Assembly: GCA_037127315.1 (NCBI GenBank)
Contig: JBBBDQ010001153.1
Coordinates: 4,273,501-4,337,500 of the forward strand
DNA length: 64,000 nucleotides
Reading direction: 5' to 3'
From: Ascarosepion bandense
Taxonomy: Eukaryota; Mollusca; Cephalopoda; Sepiida; Sepiidae
Part shown: positions 14,101 to 24,235 of the stretch, piece by piece
How positions within the stretch are numbered: the first letter of the stretch is position 1
Layout: each line of letters starts with the position of its first letter
Notes under the pieces: model-generated
What the model was told of the DNA's origin: nothing
What the model saw: the letters and a program-made list of their open reading frames with translations, nothing else
Databases searched by the model: none
Position numbers and translations under genes: made by a program

Positions 14101-14885
14101 TGTTCAAGTCCTCGCATTTGTTTCTCTTGCCAGTTTATCGAGTATTAATAAGCCATTTCTCAGTTGTTCTATTGTGTCTCTAGTTTTCTTTTCCAAGGGC
14201 TTCATGTCTGTGAGACTAGATTTTTTAAAATTTAATGTTTAATTTTTTAGCTGCTGCTACTGCTGATGTATATATTGTTTCGTATATGACAGTCTACTTA
14301 ATTCAGAATTAATTTGAGTGCTGCATTGTAGAGTTTAATCGTTTTGAAGTTATGCTTTGATGGTTGTGGTTTTTGGAGTTTTTCTCGCTCCTCCATTTTA
14401 ATATTTCGTGTCTGACTTATATGCCTGATAATTTCTTCCTTGGCTTCTTGTCTTGCTGTTTCATCTCTTTTAAACTTCTCAGAATTATCTTTACAGTGAT
14501 TGGTGGATATCTCAGCTTCTTCATTGTGATCTGTGGCTGTGTGATATTAGTACAATTCATGTTCATTTCTGATTTCCTTCCATGTTCTATTGATTCACTA
14601 ATTCTAATTGCAGTTCTTATTATTTTTTCAACTGCATTTGTCAGTCGGTTATTTCTCGTGATGTATTTGAACATTTTCTCGTTAAATGTCATGTTTGGCG
14701 AGTGAAGTTTTTGTGGTTTGTGCAACGATTAATGCAGTGCAGTCATAATGAGTTTGTATTCCTAAGGAGGCCATTTTACCTTTCTTTCTTTAAATGAAAT
14801 GTTGTGGATCTAAGTGTAGAATTTGCAGGGCCACAATTAGTATCATCATGGTTATGGAGAGAAGAGAATTCATTATATGTGCATC
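11176..14885 (-). mobile_element. Old, decayed R4/Dong-type LINE copy
   Basis: The whole stretch aligns in order with the nearly intact copy at 15334-19436. Its left end (about 11185, 'cgatttctgctatggtcaca') matches the 3' UTR at 15368. Its right end (near 14885) matches position 19063 in the N-terminal coding region, so the 5' end is missing. Many indels and stops break the reading frame. A minus-strand frame at 14417-14725 still reads KYITRNNRLT, matching YIIRNNRLT of the intact copy. The reverse transcriptase region falls at about 12850-13850. A SINE is inserted at 12230-12517. Divergence is much greater than between the two young copies, so this insertion is older. Confidence 0.9.
12230..12517 (-). 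mobile_element. tRNA-derived SINE inserted in the old LINE
   Basis: Complete SINE of the main family: tail remnant 'cattcagttagttaag' on the left, head with the B box (rc of 'gaaattcgaactcggc') and the A-box region on the right. The target was LINE sequence: the left half of the LINE reads to 'tgtatgtt' (12222-12229) and resumes with 'tatatgtt' (12518-12525), a likely 8-bp target duplication. The uninterrupted LINE equivalent lies near 16465-16480. The SINE is therefore younger than this LINE copy. Confidence 0.9.
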
Positions 14886-15333
14886 CTCAGATTAGATGGT
14901 CTATTGTTTCTTGGTAATTATCACAGAACCTGCATTTTGGATCCATATTATTATGCATAATATTTGCCTGAAAGTTCCTAGTGAAAAGACTTTGGTCTTG
15001 CGCTGCAAGAATAAAGCCTTCGGTCTCAGACTTTAATCCAGATGCACGTAATCATTGATGAATATTAACTTTATCAACATTGGATTTATTGGCACGTTCT
15101 GGATATTGGCCACACAGAGGTTTGTCTTGCTAGGGTTGTTTCATCTGTTCAAGAGATTTATCCTTGGCTTTCATTTTCGTATTTTTTGCCGCAGTAGTTG
15201 GTTTTTGGCTTCGGTTTTGTTTTCTACACAATCTACTAAATGTAAATCTTGTTTGTATTTACTGCCTTCTTTTTTTATTAAATATTTCTCTTTCTGTTTT
15301 CATGTTGTTTGAATAATTGTATAATCCAGTCCT
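14886..15333 (-). mobile_element. Internal fragment of an R4/Dong-type LINE
   Basis: This stretch matches the intact copy at about 15999-16452, that is the CCHC-finger region and the basic linker before it, not the adjoining N-terminal region of the older copy to its left. It is therefore a separate fragment truncated at both ends, between the 5' end of the old copy and the 3' end of the intact copy. The sequence is moderately diverged with frame-breaking changes. Confidence 0.85.
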
Positions 15334-18300
15334 ATATTATTAATATTATGTCATTTTTCATCATATTTCGATTTCTGCTTTGGTCTCACTACCAACCAAG
15401 TCTGCGGGGAGACTTAAGGCAGGTAGTGGCGTGTTGTTATGGCTCCATTTCATGTTTTTCTATCTTCCCTATCATCCCCAGCATTACATAGATAAAGTTT
15501 TCCTTAGTGTGTGGGCTGTACTTAATAAGACAATTTTTTGTATATCTCTTAAGCTGGGGTTTCCAGGGATTCTTTCAATGTGTTGTTTTGTTCCATTTTT
15601 TATCATTCCAAGTGCACCTACTATCACTGGCACAACTCTTGTTTTCAATTTCCACATTTTTTCTATTTCAATTTCCAGGTCTTTATATTTTGACAGTTTT
15701 TCAAATTCCTTGATTGCTATGTTACAATCCGCTGGACAAGCCATATCAATTAATAGACAAGTTTTCTCCTTCTGGTTTTTAACAATAATGTCTGGCCTGT
15801 TTGCTTCAATTTTTCTGTCTGTGTAGATGGTGTAATCCCATAGAATGGTTACATCTTCTATTTCTGTAACCGGTGCTGGGTGATGATCATACCAGTGTTT
15901 GTTTACAGCTTTTCCATAATGTTTGCACATTGCCCAATGTAAATATTGCCCAACTCTATCGTGGCGATTTTTATATTCATTTGGGGCAAGCACAGAACAG
16001 CCTGAGATTAGGTGGTCTATTGTTTCTTGGTGTTTATCACAAAACCTGCATTTTGGATCCATATTATTATGCATAATATTTGCCTGAAAGTTTCTAGTGA
16101 AAAGACTTTGGCCTTGTGCTGCAAGAATAAAACCTTCAGTTTCAGACTTTAATCCAGATGCACGTAACCATCGATGAGTATTAACTTTGTCAACATTGGA
16201 TTTATTGGCACGTTCTGGATACTGGCCATGCAGAGGTTTGTCTTGCCAGCGCTGTTTCATCTGTTCAAGAGCTTTATCTTTGGCTTTCATTTTCATATTT
16301 TTTGCCGCAATAGTTGGTTCTTGGCTTCTGATTTGCTTTTCTACAGAATCTACTAACTGTAAATCTTGTTTGTATTTACTGCCTTCTTTTATTATTGAAT
16401 ATTTTTTCTTTCTTTCTTCATGTTGCCTTACTAATTGTATCATCCAATCCTTTGTTGTTTCTATGTATGCTAGTAAGCCAATAGTTGTTGTCTTGTATGA
16501 CAATTCCAGCTGAATAAGACCTCTTCCACCTTCTTTACGGGGTATGTATAGACGGTCTACATCAGCCTTTGGATGATGCATCTTATGCTTAGAAAGAAGC
16601 TTTCTTGTTTTAGCATCCATTCGCCTGATGTCGTTTAGAGTCCAGTTTAAGATGTTAAAGCTATATTGGACAACTGGGATTGCAAGGCTATTAATGGCCA
16701 TAACTCTGTTCTGTGAATTTAATTCAGTTTTTAATATCATTCGTAGCCTTCTATAGTACTCTTTACGCACTATTTCTTTCATTTTTTTATGGTGAATATT
16801 TTCGCTCTCATTTACACCTAGGTATTTTTAAGCTTCTTCTGGTTTCAATTCTTTTATTGTTACAGCAGAGTCTAAGGTAATTGAGGATGTTTCTTGTATT
16901 GATCCACGTAAAACTGTAGCTTTAGCACATTTATTCAAATTAAATTTCATTCCAATGTCTTCGATGAAGCATTTTACAGTTTGCAGAAGACCTTCCAGCT
17001 CATTATCATTCTTAGCATATAACTTTAAGTCATCCATGTAAAATAGATGGCTTATTTTCTTTTGGCCTATTTTATAACCACATTCTGTCTTATTAAGTTG
17101 ACTGGTTAGTGCTATTAATGATATGCAGAATAGTAAGGGAGATAAAGAATCACCTTGAAATATACCTCTTTTGATGTTTATTTCATCAGGCTTATAGGTT
17201 CCATTTATATGATTGAGGTAAAGGGTTGTTTTCCATATAGACATGCACTGTTTGATGAAATTGATGATGACGGGCGATATCTTGTATATATTTAAAGTCT
17301 TTAAAATCCAGGAATGTGGCACACTATCGAATGCCTTTCGATAATCTATCCAGGCAGTACTATTATTTTTCTTTGTACTGTAGCAGTTTTCCAGGATCAT
17401 TTTGTTAATTAGCAATTGATCTTTACAACCATAACAGCCACGTTTGCACCCTTTTTGTTCAAGCGGTATCATGTCATTTCTTTCTAAGAATAAATATGTC
17501 TGTTTTGTTAAAATAGATGTTAATAGTTTATATGTTGTCGGAAGACATGTAATTGGTCTGTAGTTTTTCGCTTTGTTTGTGTCACCATTCTTGGCTAGAA
17601 GAAATGTAATTCCTTTGGTCATCCATGCAGGAATTTTAGTGGGATCGTCAACCATTTCTTGAAGTTCTTTGGCTAGTTTTTTATGTGCTGTATTTAAATA
17701 ATATAGCCAAAAGTTAGGAATTTTATCTATACCTGGGAATTTCCAATTGTGTGCTTTTTTTAGTGCAAATTTAACATCATCTTCTGTAATTCCAGACCAT
17801 GTCTGTTCGGGTTTATTTTTCATTCGTTCTATCTCTTGCGTAATCCAATGTACTTCCTTGTTAAGTTCTTTAGGGCAAGCCCATATCTTTTCCCAGAACT
17901 GTGTGACCTCTTCCATTCTGGGGGGTACTGTCACTTCAATTCTTTTTTTACCTATTTCCCTGTAAAATCTCTTTGTATCAGTTTGAAAAATCTTGTTTTG
18001 TCTGTAAAATCTTGCTCTTTTCTCATAGCGTCTTATTCTTTGAGCCTTCAGTTGGATGTTTTGCTTTATTTTTTCTTTATTTGATAAGACTTCATTTTCA
18101 TTTCTAATGTTATATTTTCTTTCGGCTCTTCTGCTTTTCCTAGTTCTTACATTTATTCCTCTACTCAGTTCATCCAGTACTGATAGTTCACTTCTAAGTT
18201 GTTCGATTTCTTTTTCTATTTTTCTTTTCCAAGGTGGATCTTCATGTCTGCGAGACTACCTTGTTTTTATTTTGATATTCAATTTTTTTGTTGCTGCTAT

Positions 18301-19436
18301 TGCTGATGCATATATTACTTCGTTGAGATTTGTATGAGTGTCTTCATCCAGTATTAATTTCAGTGCTGCATTGTAGAGTTTAATAGTTCGGATGTTATGT
18401 TTTGTTGGTTGTAATTTTGGGAGCTGTTCTCGTTCCTCCATTGTAATATTTTGTTTTTGACTTAGATGGTTCTTTATTTCTACCTTGGCTTCCTGTATAT
18501 TGTTCTTATTTTCCGTCAAATAATTATCTTCGATGTGTTCTGAACTCGTTTTAGTTTCGTCTTTTAACTGACTCAGATCACACCTTTCCAGCAATTTTAA
18601 ACTTACAGCATTATCTTCGCAGTGATTTGCGTGTTTCACAGTTTCTACATTATGACCTGTGGCTTGTTTGATGTTATTACTTTTTATTTCTGATTCTGAT
18701 TCCGGTTCCTTTTCATATTTTGTTGATTCGTCTCTTCTTGTTACAATTCTTTTAATTTCATTAATTTCAGCCTCTGTCAGTCGGTTATTACGAATAATGT
18801 ACCTACGTACATTGCCTAATTTATTTTCGTCAATATACTTTCTATTTGCTTGACCAACTTTTTCACGCCAAACGTCATATGTTTGGCGAGTCATGTTTTT
18901 TTGAGGTTTGAGTAACGCTTCATGAAATGCAGTCATAACGACTTTGTACTCCTCACGAGACCATTTTATTTTTTCTTTCTTTAAATATACGGTTGTAGAT
19001 CTAGCTGGAGAATTTTCAGGACCATCATTAGGATTATCCTGGTTGTGGGGACCTGAAGATTCATTCTTTGTGTAGGAGTTTGTTCCTATGGCAGATTTTT
19101 CGACCTCAGGTAGGTTCCCTCCTGAAGGACGGGCTCCCTGTTTATCCACTGGAAGAGCCATACTGGACTTTTTATTTCTATTTGTATTTTTCATGTTTTT
19201 CCCACGAGTGACGCACGGGTCCAAAAGTCCACCCAAAGTTGCCCGGCACGTTGGGTAACGGTCTTTTACAAACAGGGTCCCGAAGCCTGTAGGGGATCGT
19301 TTGTGATCTCATAACGCAGTAGCCATTCACTCCTCGGCACGATTAACACCTTGAGTTGCGGGTTGTTGTTCGGAGTTTTCCTTCTCCTAAATGGGCTGCC
19401 AAGCGACATCTGACATAGCCGCGATTGGAATTCAAG
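15334..19436 (-). mobile_element. Nearly full-length R4/Dong (Rex6-like) non-LTR retrotransposon
   Basis: A minus-strand element of about 4.1 kb. Its 3' end is at about 15334-15349, a short TAA/ATT-type tail also present in the plus-strand copy ending near 55790. A 3' UTR of about 130 bp follows the single long open frame (15484-19236). About 200 bp of 5' leader lies between 19237 and 19436, beyond which a tandem repeat begins. The combination of one open frame, a Myb-like N-terminal domain, a central reverse transcriptase with FYMDD, a CCHC finger and a C-terminal restriction-like endonuclease (RPD...D) places it among the site-selective early-branching LINEs. The fold and motif wording are closest to the R4/Dong/Rex6 clade as I recall it. 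No target-site duplication was detected. Confidence 0.9.
15484..19236 (-). pseudogene. LINE polyprotein (Myb-like, reverse transcriptase, CCHC, REL endonuclease), two in-frame stops
   Basis: A single frame of 1,250 codons starts at ATG 19236-19234 and ends at 15484. Only two stops break it: TAG at 18258-18256 (codon 327) and TAA at 16830-16828 (codon 803). There is no frameshift. Visible domains: a Myb/SANT-like DNA-binding segment around residues 90-125 (W92 and W123); reverse transcriptase about 555-800, with NYRPITCLP (558-566), motif A IDYRKAFD with D631, motif B FQGDSLSP, and the catalytic FYMDD (D735, D736); a basic linker; a C-x2-C-x8-H-x4-C finger (C1063, C1066, H1075, C1080); and a restriction-like endonuclease with RPD (D1149) and D1164. 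In this family the protein binds its own RNA, nicks the target and primes reverse transcription from the nick. The start is the first in-frame ATG after the leader; an upstream non-ATG start cannot be excluded. The stops are probably simple nonsense substitutions. Confidence 0.92.
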
Positions 19437-20613
19437 AAGAAAGACGCTGGTTAAAAAACAAAACAAAAAAAAAACAACCTTTGGCGTAGCAACGGCTCAA
19501 CGAAACAAAACATCAATACTAGAGTATTTTGTGAAAAAAAAAATGTAATAATTTGTTCGTCCACTTTATCATTTATTTTTTCAATAAAGTCGTTGATCAA
19601 AAATAGGGTTATCAGAATAAGATAAATTAAATAAGTAAATTAAATCAATAAATAAATAAGAATAAATATATCAATAAATACGTAGTCTTTCTATAAAATA
19701 ATACCGTAGAAATTGTTTTTCATCGGATTTAATTTATTTTCTTGTTTTGTTTTGTTTTTGTTTTTAAGAAAATTATAATAGTTAAAAAAAAAAATTTTAC
19801 GAAATATCGACAGCTAAAGGAAATATAATACGGATGATTTTATTTAGGTTCATTTAAAGAACAAACAGATAGATTAAAATAAAACAGAATTTCATAAAAA
19901 AATTAGATAATATCTAAAGAAAAAATCCTGTTTATATTAAAACAGAATTTCATATTGAGAAAAAGAAAAATTCAAAGAGAGAGACGCTGGTTGAAAAAAA
20001 CAAACTTGGACGTAACGGCCGTTCAACGGAAAAAAAACATCACTGTACTTAGAGTATTGTTAAAATAAAAAAAAACAATTGTTGCTGCCATCAACCATTG
20101 TCCTTGCAATAAAAATAATTAAGATTAAAAAAAATAAAAAAAATTCAAAATTTAATAGAAAAGAAAAAGTGGACATACCTTTTGAGTTTACTACCGTAAA
20201 ATTTAAAAATAATAATTTGTTCGCCCACTGTATTCTGTTAGTGTTATTCTTTCATTAAATCCAATGAGAATAAGATTATCGAAAAATAAATAAATATATA
20301 AAATGAACGAACTAAATAAATTATTACATATATTCTTTCTAAGAAAGAATATCGTAGATCGAACAGTTTTTTTTAGTGTTTTTCGTCGTATTTTTTTCGT
20401 TGTCTTGCTTTAGAAAACTAGTTAATAAATCTATTTAAGGATCATTTAAAGAAGAAACATACAATTTAAATTATATACGAAGAAAAAATTCATGTTTATG
20501 TTTAAAATAGTGAAATTAAAAATTAATGTTTACGTTTAAAAAAAAAATTCAAAATTTTTTAATAGGAAAGAAAAAGTGGACATACCTTTGAGTTTATTAC
20601 CGTAAAATTTAAA
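19437..20613. repeat. Head-to-tail tandem repeat directly upstream of the intact LINE
   Basis: Two long units begin at about 19437 and 19979. Shared landmarks are 'gacgctggtt' (19440/19983), 'aataatttgttcg' (about 19548/20211), a 'cgtaga' block (19706/20354) and 'catttaaagaa' (19852/20443). Unit 2 contains about 120 bp extra (20073-20208) including 'aaagtggacatacctttt'; this piece recurs about 403 bp further on at 20536-20613, the start of a third, truncated unit. The array stops at the triplet repeat. It lies on the 5' side of the minus-strand LINE and no copy is seen on its 3' side. That fits repeated 5' leader or promoter units better than insertion into a satellite, but this is inference. 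Confidence 0.75.
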
Positions 20614-20695
<82 letters not shown>

Positions 20696-20696
20696 T
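20614..20696. repeat. (AAT)n-(ATT)n palindromic triplet repeat
   Basis: About 12 AAT units switch directly to about 15 ATT units at 20651, giving one long inverted repeat that can form a hairpin of over 35 bp. Confidence 0.95.
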
Positions 20697-21173
20697 CCTC
20701 TTTTGATTTTAGCTGTGTACTCATTTTTATTCCAGGTTCAAGCCTAAACTCACAAATGAAATCATTACATTTTGACTGAACATTGTTCTAAGAAATAAAA
20801 AAAAATGTAACTTAAGTCAACAGACATTTTACAGTTATAAAGGCCTTTGCAAAGAATGAGCTACAACGGTGAGAACAATATTTTTTATTTCTGTCTGTAA
20901 GGCATGTGCTACCGAGGCTACTTTCAATGAATCTATCAGAACATTTTCCTGACAAGCCAAGGGCTTCAACCAGAACCGATATTATTGATATCCTCATGTG
21001 TCACATTTTTGGAAATTTCAATTAAAGTACAAGAGTTTTTTTTAAGATCTTCAAAGATAAATTACATACTGCAGGATCTGCCATGACAATAAAAAAGCAC
21101 ATTCGCTTTTTGTGATCTTTGATCACCATGACTGAGAAATATTCTTGATTGTTTAGTTTGTGTATATTGCATA
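20697..21173. other. AT-rich non-coding stretch
   Basis: Nothing recognisable. Confidence 0.5.
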
Positions 21174-21192
21174 ATATATATATATATCTATA

Positions 21193-21253
<61 letters not shown>
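21174..21253. repeat. (TA)n microsatellite
   Basis: About 40 TA units with a few TC interruptions near the left end. Confidence 0.95.
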
Positions 21254-21257
<4 letters not shown>

Positions 21258-21836
21258 GTTTCAGGTATTATATCTGTAACCGGGTCTGAGTGGTGTTCAT
21301 ACCAATTCCATGCAGTTTTTCCTGTAAAAAAGTTACAGATTTTTCAGTAGAGATATTAGCCTATTTTATCATTTCCAGTTTTATATTCAGTGGATATTAA
21401 TAACGTGCAACAAGATGGTCAATGTTTGTCTGGATATTAATAACAGAATCTGCATATTTTGGGCTAACACTAATTTTCAATACGCTTTCTTTGTAATTTC
21501 TAGTCAGCAAGAATTGATCATGTGCACCAAGAATAAAATTTCGGTTTCAGTTTTTGACCCCGAACTACATAACCACTGATGAATATGAGGTTTGTTCTGC
21601 ATCAACTTTTTAAGTATTGACCATGGGAAGCTTTATCATGCCATCACTTATGCATTTGGTCCATTGCACTTGCTTTTACTTCTTTTTAGATTCTTCGTCT
21701 CTGAAGTAGGTGCATGACAGTTTAATTGCTCTTTTCACCGACTTGAAATCTTGTTTTAACTTTGAAGGATTTCTTAATTACTGAATATAGCTTCTTATTT
21801 TTTCATTTTTATTTGTTCCTCATTATTATTACTATT
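21254..21836 (-). mobile_element. Diverged fragment of an R4/Dong-type LINE
   Basis: Order and spacing match the intact copy at about 15850-16440: 'tgtaaccgggtctgagtggt' matches 'ctgtaaccggtgctgggtga', then the CCHC region and the 'KKYSVIKK' / 'KKYSIIKEG' block on the minus strand. Identity is clearly lower than between the other copies, with many frame breaks. It may represent a different subfamily rather than a decayed member of the same one. It starts exactly at a long (TA)n tract. Confidence 0.75.
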
Positions 21837-22689
21837 ATTATTCATTTTTCAGTGGGAATACAAAAACAAGCTGACGACTTAGTCTTTGCGTGAGTATTTA
21901 TGTCTTCTTTGTAAGTATATACAGTTCTTAAACTAACAATGCTAGCAATCATAAAAAAAATTCAGTGTTTTGAAAGAAATAGAGACCTAAATCATTAATT
22001 GTGAATTTTTTTTATAATGAAATCCGTTTTACGGCAATAACTGGTAAATAATAATTTCAAACCACATTATTAGGGATTATTATAAGATTCCTGAAAAAAC
22101 AGTAGGTATAATTTTAATTCCATCAGAGAAACAAAGGCTAGGAGAACAAAACGGAAACTCTTATCAGTAAAGGAAATCTATAATTTAGGCATTCATGCAA
22201 GAAAACAAGATTTGTAAGATGTGAAAAGGAATGATAAATCCAGAATTTTGTAGATATGATTGTGAAAACAGAAAGCAAAATGACGATCAAAGACAGTAAA
22301 ATAACAATAAAAATATCAAGATCATACTGATAACTCACTAGAATTTTAGTGCAGGAAGACCATAATCGTGTCCATTCTATTTGGTGTAGCTGAAAAGTTC
22401 TCAAAATACAATTTAAATATTAATAATTATTAAAATACTAATAATCATTTAAATACATAATATAAATAGGCAACTGTGTAAAAAAATTCTTCTGTGAGTA
22501 AAACATTTTTCAAATTTTTTTATTCAGTCTTAGTAATAATTTATTTAATCATCGCAATAAAAATATCAAAAACAAAAACTGATGACAATTCGGGGTAAAT
22601 ATGAAAGATGATAGATAAAAATATTAGATGTTAAGGAATAATTATATAGAAACCAAACTCAAGTAAACAGTATACGTTAATGTTAATTG
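21837..22689. other. AT-rich non-coding stretch
   Basis: Nothing recognisable. Confidence 0.5.
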
Positions 22690-23280
22690 GTTGGAATTAA
22701 AGATGAGACTGAGAAACGCATAATTTGTACAAAATGTACAAACGGCACAAATAATATATCGGCCTTTATGCAGATGGTGCTGTAGCTGAGACTATTGTTC
22801 GTAAGTGAGTTGCTAGGTTTGAAAGAGGATGTCTTGATCTGGAAGCTCGAGAACGTTCCAGCTGAGTTGCAGTCGTAGAGGAAAGCCAAACTGACACGTT
22901 GATTAAAAACAATCTAGGACATACTACACGAGGTATCTCAAAGACATTCCACCTATCTCATATAGTGGTTGACAAGTATGTAAAATAAAATAGATCTGGT
23001 TCACGATTTAACAGAAAAACAATGAATGGATCTACTTTTTATATGCGATTCTCTGCTCAAACGAAGCAGAAATAACCAAATTATTTTGAATAGGGCAACT
23101 AAAAGCGAGTAAAAAAATGTATTGCTTGTATCTATGTTGAGTAAAAACTGCCCTGTAAAAAATGAGATGAGCTAGCATCCCAGAAGACGGTCTGCATACG
23201 AAGAAGGTAATTTCGTGTATCGAGTCCGACTGGGAAGTCTTTGTATATAACGAAATCACTCCACAAAATCATACGTTGAA
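22690..23280 (+). pseudogene. mariner transposase relic
   Basis: Plus-strand frames read YADGAVAETIVRK, ARFERGCLDLEARER, then TLIKNNLGHTTRGISKTFHL. This is the N-terminal region of mariner transposases (first helix-turn-helix, the 'RW-F-RF' block, the linker, then the second helix-turn-helix). A further segment at about 23150-23230, HPRRRSAYEEGNF, resembles the 'P-LH-KKV' stretch before the second catalytic residue. Stops and frameshifts are frequent and no terminal repeats were found. It seems to be a different lineage from the copy at 30183. Confidence 0.6.
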
Positions 23281-24112
23281 ATAAGACAAAGTTCCAATTT
23301 AGCTAAAAAATAAAAATGATTTGGCAATAAATCTAACGCACTGGAAACTGTGCAAATGGCTGGACCTTAATCATATGATATATGCACAGATCAGAATATA
23401 TCTCTCTAAATACATATCATTTTATAATCCTTAAAATATTCAATCAGGGCCAGAAGACCAGATCTTATCTATATAGTCAAAAGAAAAGTGTCAATGCTAA
23501 AAGTAAAATTGAAAGGAAATTAAAAAGTGAAAATATATCGCGCGAAAAAAGAAAAAAGAAATTTTTTTCATGTGAAGAATACACTCCTAGCAAACATTAC
23601 TGGCTCGTTAGTCAGTATCTTGCTTAGTGTTGCTAGGAGACGGGAAGAACTAAAAATCTATGGAAGAATGAAATGCATACCGATGATATTATGACTAAAA
23701 TGCCAGGTAGAATACGGAAAAAGGTTTGTCGTATTTGATAGAATTTGTGTCACTTGATCTTTAATGACAGTCATCGATTACAAGTTTATTGAAGATTTAA
23801 CAATTATAAATAAAATGACGTATATTAATTTTTGCAATATGATGATTTTCATCTAGACATAGTATATGTCTGCTTGTAAGCAGTAGGTATTTTGATAAAA
23901 CTCTTAAAGTCAGATACTGGGATGGTATTAATTGTGACAAAATGAAAGCAGCCACGAGACGGAAATGCATTCATAATTGTTTGTTAATTAGAGCGATTTG
24001 AGATGAAGTTGGTTGTGAACCTTGCTATGTCGGAGTATTACTGCTTATATTAGTCGTGCATTGACGTTTGTAACTCTGATAAATAAAAAATTCATACTCC
24101 TATTACATACGC
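23281..24112. other. AT-rich non-coding stretch
   Basis: No gene recognised. An open frame of 81 codons at 23382-23627 has no recognisable similarity. Confidence 0.5.
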
Positions 24113-24235
24113 TTACGTGCTAATAACCTTTGGAAAGGCATGAATCTATCTCTTCTTACCGCCAATTATGAGTAAATAGCAGAGAAAACTAGGTCCTAGT
24201 GCTTTGGATGACAACTAGTCTCGGAAAAAGAACAA
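24113..24235 (+). mobile_element. Decayed central fragment of the main SINE
   Basis: 'gctaataacctttggaaagg', 'atctatctcttcttaccgcc' and 'aattatgagtaaatagcaga' match, in order, the SINE body at 2200-2290. Head and tail are missing. Confidence 0.6.

Noticed and set aside
15380..15826. A 148-codon plus-strand open frame, and similar ones across 11.3-18.9 kb.
   Set aside because: They are antisense shadows of the minus-strand LINE; the same frames appear opposite the copy at 54.5-55.7 kb.
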